A stretch of DNA of 64,000 bases from Filimonas zeae (GTDB lineage Bacteria; Bacteroidota; Bacteroidia; Chitinophagales; Chitinophagaceae): assembly GCF_014641615.1 (NCBI RefSeq), contig NZ_BMIB01000003.1, positions 496,001 through 560,000 on the forward strand, in the 5' to 3' direction. The position numbers were made by a program, and so were the translations under genes. The notes below the pieces were generated by a model, which was not told the origin of the DNA, did no database searches, and saw only the letters and a list, made by a program, of their open reading frames with translations. How positions within the stretch are numbered: position 1 is the first letter of the stretch; every line of letters starts with the position of its first letter. Below are positions 34,216-43,200 of this stretch, piece after piece.

Positions 34216-35244
34216 ATGATTGAGACTAATTATGATGGTGAATTACAGCAGCCGCTGCAATCTGGTTTTCATGCAGCTTCTACTGCTACGGAAGTAGCAG
34301 GTAATATTGATCTTACAGGAAAACTGGCGGTGGTAACCGGTGGTTATGCAGGTATTGGATTGGAAACTGTTATTACGCTGGTAAAGGCAGGCGCGGAAGT
34401 ATGGGTGCCTGCGCGGGATGTGGCTAAGGCAGCAGCTGGTTTAAAAGGATTGCCGGGAGTAAGAATTGTGCAGATGGATTTAATGGAACCGGCTTCGATA
34501 GATGCTTTTGCGGAAACGTTTATCCAAACCGGTAAGCCGCTTCATATGCTGATAAACAATGCAGGTATTATGTGGGTACCGTTGCGGCGCGATAGCCGCG
34601 GTTATGAATCGCAGCTGTCAACCAACCATCTGGGGCATTTTCAGCTTACGGCCCAACTCTGGCCTGCCTTGCTGCAGGCGCAAGGGGCAAGAGTTGTCAA
34701 TGTGTCGTCTTTCGGACATCAGATTGCACCGTTCCATTTTGAAGATCCGAATTTTGAACACCGCACTTATGAAACATTGCAGGGATACGGGCAAAGCAAA
34801 ACAGCTAATATTCTGTTTGCCGTGCATCTGGATGCCCTGGGGGCCAGGTATGGCGTGCGGGCTTATTCCCTTCACCCTGGCTCGGTAAACCATACCGATC
34901 TGGGCCGGGAAGCACCGATGGAACTTTTTCAGCAGATGGGTACACATGACGCTACGGGTAATATTTTTCCGGAAGTGGAGCGTAAGTTGAAAACGGTAGC
35001 ACAGGGCGCGGCAACCACCCTATGGTGTGCTACCAGTCCGCTGCTGAACACGGTTGGGGGCGTGTATTGTGAAGATGCAAATGTGGCGCAGCTGGATACG
35101 GGCAACATAGAACATATTATTTCAGAACCTTCCACGCTGCGCGGTGTAAAGCCGTACGCACTGGATAAAATGAATGCCCAACAATTATGGACGCTCAGCG
35201 AACAGTTTACAGGTGTTACCTTTGCGGCCGGCAGGTTTTTGTAA
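34216..35244 (+). CDS. Short-chain dehydrogenase/reductase
   Basis: A 342-residue SDR with the cofactor motif VVTGGYAGIGLETV (about 38-51), the NNAG strand motif (about 114-117), the catalytic Ser in VNVSSFGH and the Tyr-Lys pair in YGQSKTANI (about 192-200). The order resembles the retinol-dehydrogenase/WW-oxidoreductase-like group. An extension of about 30 residues precedes the Rossmann fold. Substrate unknown. An AraC regulator starts 22 bp after its stop, on the same strand. Confidence 0.88.
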   Translation: MIETNYDGELQQPLQSGFHAASTATEVAGNIDLTGKLAVVTGGYAGIGLETVITLVKAGAEVWVPARDVAKAAAGLKGLPGVRIVQMDLMEPASIDAFAETFIQTGKPLHMLINNAGIMWVPLRRDSRGYESQLSTNHLGHFQLTAQLWPALLQAQGARVVNVSSFGHQIAPFHFEDPNFEHRTYETLQGYGQSKTANILFAVHLDALGARYGVRAYSLHPGSVNHTDLGREAPMELFQQMGTHDATGNIFPEVERKLKTVAQGAATTLWCATSPLLNTVGGVYCEDANVAQLDTGNIEHIISEPSTLRGVKPYALDKMNAQQLWTLSEQFTGVTFAAGRFL

Positions 35245-35266
35245 TGGGTTATTTTACAGCAGCATC

Positions 35267-36070
35267 ATGGTTGAGTATACTACACAATATCTGACTCCGG
35301 AAATTAAACTTTCCAGTTTTGAGGGAAAGGAATTTCGTACAGAGGTGATGTTTGAGCATCATATTCTGGTATGGCTGATGTGCGGTGAAACGCGTATTGT
35401 AATGGCAGACAGGGAGCATCTGTTTTCCGGGGAATCTATCTTTTTAATTCCCCGGAACATGCTGGCTGCCATTATTAACCGGTCCACAGGCGGGCGTTCG
35501 CACAAAGCGGTAGCTATGCATCTCACTACGGAAAGATTACAACGATATTATGAAAAACGCATGCCTGCGGTAACTGGATTGTTACTGCCGCAAGTGCATG
35601 TTTTTACCGGGCATCCGCTGTTGGAGAGTTGTATGGCATCTTTACTTCCGTGGTTCAAATTACAGGAAGCCTTGCCTCCGGATATCGCAGCACTGAAGAT
35701 AGAGGAAGCTATTACTGTGTTGCGGGCAACGGACCCGGCAACAGACGGGCTGCTGTCTTATTTTGAAAAGCCGGGTAAAATTAACCTGGCAGAATTTATG
35801 GAAAAACATTTCATGTTTAACCTGCCGCTGGAACAATTCGGCTATCTCTGTGGGCGTAGTCTCTCTGCGTTTAACCGCGATTTCAGAAAGGTGTTTAATA
35901 CTACACCGCAGAAATGGCTTACCCAAAAGCGGTTGCAATTGGCTCATTATCAGTTATCGGAACAAAAAAGAAAACCGGTAGATGTATATTTCGAAGTAGG
36001 CTTTGAAAATCTGTCACATTTTTCTTTTGCATTCAAAAAAAAGTTTGGCTACGCACCTTCCGCATTATAA
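35267..36070 (+). CDS. AraC-family transcriptional regulator
   Basis: A 267-residue regulator with an N-terminal cupin-like part and a C-terminal AraC DNA-binding domain (about 175-265; CGRSLSAFNRDFRKVFNTTP, then DVYFEVGFENLSHFSFAFKKKFG). The start at 35267 lies just after the SDR stop; longer frames would read back into the SDR gene. It is probably coexpressed with, and may control, the SDR gene. Confidence 0.85.
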   Translation: MVEYTTQYLTPEIKLSSFEGKEFRTEVMFEHHILVWLMCGETRIVMADREHLFSGESIFLIPRNMLAAIINRSTGGRSHKAVAMHLTTERLQRYYEKRMPAVTGLLLPQVHVFTGHPLLESCMASLLPWFKLQEALPPDIAALKIEEAITVLRATDPATDGLLSYFEKPGKINLAEFMEKHFMFNLPLEQFGYLCGRSLSAFNRDFRKVFNTTPQKWLTQKRLQLAHYQLSEQKRKPVDVYFEVGFENLSHFSFAFKKKFGYAPSAL

Positions 36071-36297
36071 ACGGCCTGTTTATCTCAAAAATTAGATAAA
36101 TATTACTATTTATTTTTACTGTTTTTTCACTAAACTTTACAATACAGAACATAACTGCTGATTGTCTGTTGCCGTGCCGGCAAAAATTACCATTCAGCTA
36201 ATGATAACAATCATACACCTGCCCTGACCAGGCGGGATGGGAATGGTATGCAGGTACACACAGCTGTCGGTCATATTGAGAGAAACCAATCTAACCA

Positions 36298-37113
36298 ATG
36301 AACAAATTATTTGAAGCTGGTGAACTAACACCTTACGGGGAAAGGTATGCCCATACATCTGCTTTGCATAGTGGCGAGAAAGATTATGTGGAGCTGATTT
36401 TATTAAAAGAAGGTGGGGCAAGGGCAAATACTTTTTTTTACGGCGGTCAGTCCGATGTACCGCTCATTATTTATCTGCCACAGGGGGTAAGAGAAAGGTT
36501 TGAGCCTGATGAAAAGGCCCGCGGTTTTGTTATCCGTTTTAAAGTTGAATTTTTACCCGCTAATAACATTGATCTTTTTTCGGGATTTTTCGATTCGTGT
36601 AAGCTTCCGCTTGCAGCATTTGCATTGGAAGGTACGGTTACGCAACTTTTTAAAATGATTTTGTGCGAATATGTATCTGATAACATTGATGCCAAAAGCA
36701 TTCAGTATCTGTTACTGTCGTTGCTGGCAAAAATAGATCTGGTAAGAAAAAGTATTGCGAGAAATAGCCATTTTAACGACAAGGATTATCACATCTGTAA
36801 AGAGTTTCTGCGTTTGCTGGAAGAACATTTTTCAGAAAATCATAAAGTCGATTTTTACTCCCGCCAGCTGAACATGTCGCTTCGTTCATTAAATTATATT
36901 ACCACCCGTGTGTTGGGGAAAAGTGTTTTACAGCTGATTGATATGCGTAAACATACCGAAGCCCGCAAGCTGCTGGTAAATACCAGTAAAAGTGTTACAG
37001 AAATAGCGCAGGAACTGGGGTTTGATAAATCTTATTTCAGCCGTTTCTTTTTGAAGAAAACAGGTATGACGCCCTTGCAGTTTCGCCAGGAAGTGTTGTG
37101 CGCGTATTCCTGA
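36298..37113 (+). CDS. AraC-family transcriptional regulator
   Basis: A 271-residue regulator: N-terminal ligand part (1-165) and C-terminal double HTH (about 170-268; FYSRQLNMSLRSLNYITTRV, then ITQELGFDKSYFSRFF-like sequence EIAQELGFDKSYFSRFFLKK). It lies 118 bp upstream of the giant adhesin gene on the same strand and is a possible regulator of it. The 227 bp before it hold no gene. Confidence 0.87.
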   Translation: MNKLFEAGELTPYGERYAHTSALHSGEKDYVELILLKEGGARANTFFYGGQSDVPLIIYLPQGVRERFEPDEKARGFVIRFKVEFLPANNIDLFSGFFDSCKLPLAAFALEGTVTQLFKMILCEYVSDNIDAKSIQYLLLSLLAKIDLVRKSIARNSHFNDKDYHICKEFLRLLEEHFSENHKVDFYSRQLNMSLRSLNYITTRVLGKSVLQLIDMRKHTEARKLLVNTSKSVTEIAQELGFDKSYFSRFFLKKTGMTPLQFRQEVLCAYS

Positions 37114-37170
37114 AAGTGCTAAATATTTACATAAAAGTACTATAAAAGAAGTTTTGATCTGTCCATTTTT

Positions 37171-37190
37171 GCCCGCAAACGTTTGCGGGC
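37171..37190. promoter_or_regulatory. Perfect 20-bp palindrome, LacI/PurR-type operator
   Basis: GCCCGCAAAC is followed directly by its complement, giving a perfect palindrome with centre CG. The core GCAAACGTTTGC is the shape of LacI/GalR-family operators. T-run lies before, not after, on the plus strand, and no T-run follows on the minus strand, so it is not an intrinsic terminator. It ends 41 bp before the ATG of the giant adhesin. No LacI-family gene is in the window. Confidence 0.6.
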
Positions 37191-37231
37191 TGTACCGCCT
37201 GCTATTACATTGATTAAAACCGCTATACAAA

Positions 37232-40200
37232 ATGACTGCTTTGAAAACGAGATGGTTTTCTGTTATATACAGGAAGCCTGCCCTGTTTATTCTTTTCTTT
37301 TCATTATTTATAGTTACCCAATTACCGGCTCAGGTACTGATACCGGTAGGTGCTGGCTCAGGTAATAATGAGTCGTGGGATTATCCCTGTCCATTGCAGG
37401 ACTGGGCCGGAGGCAGCCGCGCGCAGTATCTTTACCGGGCTTCGGAAATGACGGCGGCAGGTATGGGGCCGGGTAATATCAATGCGGTTTCTTTTATTGT
37501 AACCGGGCGTGATGATGACCCCGGCAATACGCATATGGCTATAGAACAGTACAGTATTAAGATAGGCACTACCACCGCAAACGAACTAAACCTGAATAGC
37601 TGGGTAACAGGTACCAGTGTGGTGTATGGTCCGTTGGATTATAATCCCGTTACAGGCATCAATACTTTTACATTTCTTACCCCATTTTTCTGGAACGGTA
37701 CCGATAACCTGGTAATTGAAGTATGTAATGGTGCGGCAGATAATGCCAGTACCTGGTATAGCAGCAATAATCCGCGTGTATTAATGAGTACAGCGTTGGG
37801 CTTCAACGCATCGCATACCTATACGGCGTATGGCCAGGGCAGCCTGTGTAATGCACCAGCGGTTATACATAGTGGCGAAGCTACATCCAGACCCAACGTG
37901 CTGTTAAACTGGACAGCTGCGCCGCCCTGCACCGGAACGCCGGTGGCTGGTACGGCAATAGCTACGGCTGCAAATGTGTGTATGGAGCAGGCTTTTATAC
38001 TTTCGCCGCAAGGCGCTACCGTGGCATCCGGGCTGGCCTACCAGTGGCAATCATCACGCGATAACACGGCATGGAAAGATATACCGCGCGCTACCACGCC
38101 GGGCTTCAGCGCCACGCAGGATTCTTCTACCTGGTACCGTGTACAGGTTACCTGCAAAACGGGTGGCGCTTTTGCTTACTCTGCTCCGGTACAGGTAACT
38201 TCTCCTTTGTTTGTAAAAGGAATTTTCACTATTAATAAAAATGCGCCATCCGGTACCAATACCGTTACTTCTTTTAATGATGCCTATAATCTCATCAGAT
38301 GTGGCATCAGCGGCAACGTGCAGTTTAACGTGGCACCGGGAAGCGGGCCATATAACGAGCAGTTGATAATGCAGCGTATTCCTGGTGCATCGGCCACACG
38401 TACGGTTACCTTTTCCGGTAATGGAGAAACACTGCAGTTTAATTCGTATAACAATGCAGAGCGTGCGGTTATTAAACTGGATGGTGCGGATCACATCGTA
38501 TTTGACAGCCTGGTAATTCAGGCAGGAGGGGACTATGGTTACGGTATACACATTAAAAACAATGCAGACTCCAACATCATCAGCCGCTGTACCATTCAGG
38601 TAGATTCTGCTTCCGGTTTGCAAAATTATGCAGGTATAATTATCAATAATTCTGATGCAGAACTGATGCCGGATATCGGCGCTTTATGCGATGGCAATAC
38701 TATTGCCGGTAACACCATCAGTGGTGGCTACAGCGGTATAGTACTTGCCGGCAGTTCTACGGTGGCTAACGGACGCAACACCTTCCGCAACAACCGCATC
38801 AGCGGCTTTTATAAGTACGGTATGTTTATACGTGGTTCGTTTATGACTACGGTGGAAAATAACCTGTTTGCCCGTGGCATGCGTAACGGAGATGCAGATA
38901 TTTATGGTATACTGGTTACAGACCTGAATACCCGTTTACAGATTAACGCCAACACCATTACCCATTTGCTGGGTGGTGTAACTACACGCAATGCACAGGT
39001 AAATGGTATTGTATTAAACCAGGTAAAAGCTTTGGCTGGTCTGGATAATATGGTCAGCAACAATGTGCTGTACGGACTGGCAGATAAAGGCGGCGTAAAA
39101 GCGCTTGTAAACAAAGGCTCTTCCAGTGTATTTTTTTATCACAACACACTGTTGCTGGATGGTAGCGATCCGGCTGCCAACTTTGGTTCCGACCTCATGG
39201 GCTATTATCAGGAGTCGGGTAATGAAAATATACAGTTCCGTAATAATATAGTCACCATCAGCCGAACGGGCCCTGGTAACAAAACGGCTTTATATTATAC
39301 TGATGCTGCACCCGGTACTGCATCAGACTATAACAATCTGTTTATATTCCCTGGCACGGGCGGTACTACTTTTACCGGCCGTGCAGGTAACGGTTTTTAC
39401 CCCAATCTTTCCGACTGGCGGTTGGCTACCGGTTCAGACCCTGCTTCAGTGTCGGTAAATCCGTTTTACATACAACCCGAAACCGGTAATCTACGCCCTG
39501 CCAATGCAGCGCTGGATAACACCGGTGTTCCGGTAACAGAAGTGCCGGCAGACAGGAATGGCGTTGCGCGCAGTACCTCTGCACCCGACCCGGGCGCTTA
39601 CGAGTTTACGCCGCCGCCGTGTGCTACGCCACCGGTAGCCGGACATGTAAAAATGAGTAAAGACACCGTTTGTGCCAATACATTGGTAATGATGCAGCTG
39701 ACCGGTAATACCACCGGTACCAGTCAGTTGTTTCAGTGGCAAACGGCTACCAGTGCAGCAGGGCCGTTTACCAACCTGGGAGCAGCATTGCCGGCAGCAG
39801 ATACTGCTATCCGCGCTACAGCGCAGGCATGGTACCGCGTTATGGTCATGTGCGGGGGCGTAAGCAGTTATTCTGATACCGTAAGGCTTACGGTGCGTAC
39901 ATCACTGGCTGGCGGTACTTATGTAATTAATAAAAACGGTGCTGCAGATTTCAGCAGCTTTAATGATGCCAAAGCCGCACTGGGTTGCGGGGTGGATGAT
40001 GCGGTGGTGTTTAATGTAACACCTGGTAGCGGTCCGTACGAGGAGCAGTTAGTGCTGGAGCCTGTACCGGGTGCGTCGGGCAAAGCTACCATTACCTTTA
40101 GTGGTAACGGCAATACGTTGCATTTCTCATCCGGCAACTCAGAGGAGCGGGCCGTGATTAAACTGAATGATGCTGATCATTTTATATTCGACAGTCTTAC

Positions 40201-43200
40201 TATAGATGCAGATGGCCCGGGTAGTAACGGCTACGGCGTGCAGTTGCTGAATAATGCCGACAGTAATACGGTGCGCCGCTGTCGTATTAACATTCCTTTC
40301 CGTGGCTCTGACGATCATTTTGGAGGCATTGTTATCAATGCCAGCGCAGAAAGCATTTCCGGTTATGGCGCTGCTCTTTGCGATGATAATCTGTTTGATC
40401 ACAACAACATTAGCGGCGGCTATTACGGGGTTTCTATAGTGGGCAATGACAACAGCCCTGTGTTGCATAACAGGGTTACTAATAGCGATATCCGTGATTT
40501 TTATGCTACGGGTGTACACCTGGCTTATACTGAAAATACCACAGTAGCGTATAACCATATATCACGCCCTGCCCGTTACGATGTATCTGACTTTGAAGGG
40601 GTGGTTAGTGAGTCGGGCAATAAAAGCCTGCTTATAAACGGTAACCGCTTTTTTAATCCTTTTGGTGGCAACACCAATATTCCCGCTGCTGCTACAGGTG
40701 TGGTTATCCGCTACGGAAGCGCTGAGGCCGGAAAAGAAATGGTGGTTGCCAACAATCTGGTGTACAATTTTACCGGTAAGGGCGATATGTATGGTATGAA
40801 AGACCTGGGGGCTGATTATGTAAAATTCCTGCACAATACCATTGCACTGGATGATGCGGCAAGCGGTGCCAACGCGGCTACCACCGGCTTCTATCTTTCT
40901 TTTGCATCCGGCGTGGAATGGCGTAATAATATAGTTACGGTTACCCGCAATGCCAAAGGGGAAAAAAGGGCCATACAGCTGGAAGGCAGCGCGGAAGACT
41001 GGCAGCTGAACAATAACGACTACTATGTAAACAGCCCTGCTTTGGGTAACAGCCTTGGCATGTATAACGGTAACAGCTATACTACATTGGCCAACTGGCA
41101 AACGGCGCTGGGGCAGGAGGCGCATACGCTGAACATAGATCCTGTTTACAGCCGGCCTGCTACAGGCAATTTTCAGCCCGCTATTGCTGCCATGGACAAT
41201 ACCGGCAGTGCTGCCGGTATAACTGCGGATATACTGGGCACAGCCAGAAATGCCACCACGCCCGATATTGGCGCGTATGAGTTTTCTATTCAGCCCTGTA
41301 CGGCACCACCGGCTGCAGGCAGTACTGTATTAACCCCGGCCTCGGGTGTTTGTATGGGCGCAAAGGTGGAACTGAGCCTGAAGGATAACAGCAGCGGTGG
41401 CGGACAAACTTACCAGTGGCAGAAGAGTGCCGGTGGCACCGCAGCCTGGAGCAACGTGGGCGCAAAGCAATATGTTCCTGAATACCAGGCAGAGGTACTG
41501 CACAGCGATTATTTCCGCTGCGCAGTAACCTGCGGCACAGATACGGTATATTCAGTACCCATGCAAATGCAGCTGAATGCCGCATTGCCCGCGGGCGTAT
41601 ATACCATTGATCATACGGGCAGCGGCAATTTTTCATCATTTACTGCTGCTGTTGCAGCTATGGAATGTGGTATTGCCGGTGCTGTTACGTTTGAAGTAAA
41701 ACCGGGTGTATACCGTGAAAAAATACGGATGCACCACATTTACGGCGCTTCTGACACCAGCCGGGTTACTTTCCGTGCAGCCAATGGCCTGGCAGCTTCC
41801 GTACTGCTTACGAATGACGTGGCAGACGCTACAGATAATTATACATTACAGCTGGATAGCGCTTCTTATATTACCTGGCGGGAGCTTACCCTGCAGAATA
41901 CCAATACTTCATACGGCCGCGTAGTACAGCTGGCGCATAATGCTTCGGCCGATAGCATTCTTAACTGTATCATTTCAGCCCCGGCTACTACTGCCACCTC
42001 TGAGGATATGGCTGCCTTATATATAAGTGGTTATACCGGTGCAGGCGCTGTTATTAAGGGTAATACCGTGCAGAACGGCGCTATGGGTATTTGCCTTACA
42101 GGTAATTACGATGCAAAGCTGCCACAGGTGGTTATTGACAGTAACCAGATAGGCGGCGCATACCGTGCAGGTATTTATGCCTCTTACGCAAGCCACCTGG
42201 TGGTAACGCGCGATAGCGTAAGCCTGGGGGCTGTTCAAAACATGCCAGCCTATGGTATTTACCTGGATAACTGTGATAGTTCGCTGCTGGTAAACAGCAA
42301 TAAAATCAGTATCAGCAATACTAACACCACGGTATATGGCATATCCCTGTCGTCCTGTACGGCAGATGTTACCCATCCGGTGCAGGTAGAAGCCAACAGC
42401 ATTGTAGCAGCTGGCAGCAATACCGGCGATGTGTACGGATTGCAGATACAGGATAGCCGCAATACGCTGGCGCGGAATAACGTAATCATCATACATAGCA
42501 GCGGCACCAATGCCTATGGTATTTACAATTCAGGCTCACCGGTGCGTTATGAGAATAACTCTGTACACAGTACTGCAACGGGTACGGGAGAAAACTATGC
42601 GGTGAGTACACAGTACTGGTCTACCTGGGTAGGTGCTGCCACTTTCATAAATAATATTATATCCAATACCGGTTCAGGACAGGCTGTATACAGTTCGTTT
42701 AAAGAATTGTATGGTGGCGATTATAACCTGCTGTACACTGCGGGTAACAGCTTAGGTACCGTAGGCGGCACTTCTTATAATACCCTTCAGGAATGGATAA
42801 AGGGTACTGATCAGGATTTCAACAGCCTTGTATATAAACCTGCTTTTGTAAGCGATGCAGATCTGCATCCGGCTATACAGGATGCAGGTGTATGGGCCAT
42901 GCATGGGCGCGGAATACAGTTAACAGGTAACGATCATGATTTTAACAATCAGCCGCGACCGGTTACGCTTACCGCCGGTGTGCCTGATCTGGGGGCTTAT
43001 GAGTTTATGCCGGCGGCACTGCCTCCGGTGGCTACTGCTGTACCGGCTGTGCCAGTACCTGGCGGCAGACAGACTTTTCTGCTGGGCACAGATACTGTAT
43101 ATACTATTCAATGGGGTGCCACTGCGCCGCAGCAGGTAAACGTAAGAAGGTATTCAGGTGTGGTACCGCCGGCATTGCCTGCGGGTGCTGCTTATATGTA

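Noticed and set aside
35174..35266. Longer N-terminus of the AraC gene overlapping the SDR gene
   Set aside because: The extra residues are read out of frame from the SDR gene and do not belong to the AraC family.
37171..37190. Palindrome as an intrinsic terminator of the AraC gene
   Set aside because: The T-run lies before the stem on the plus strand and an A-run follows on the minus strand, so neither direction has the required 3' T-run.
37921..43020. Tandem adhesin modules as a DNA repeat array or CRISPR
   Set aside because: The repeats are protein-level modules of 1.4 kb with diverged DNA; no short regular repeat-spacer pattern is present here or elsewhere in the window.
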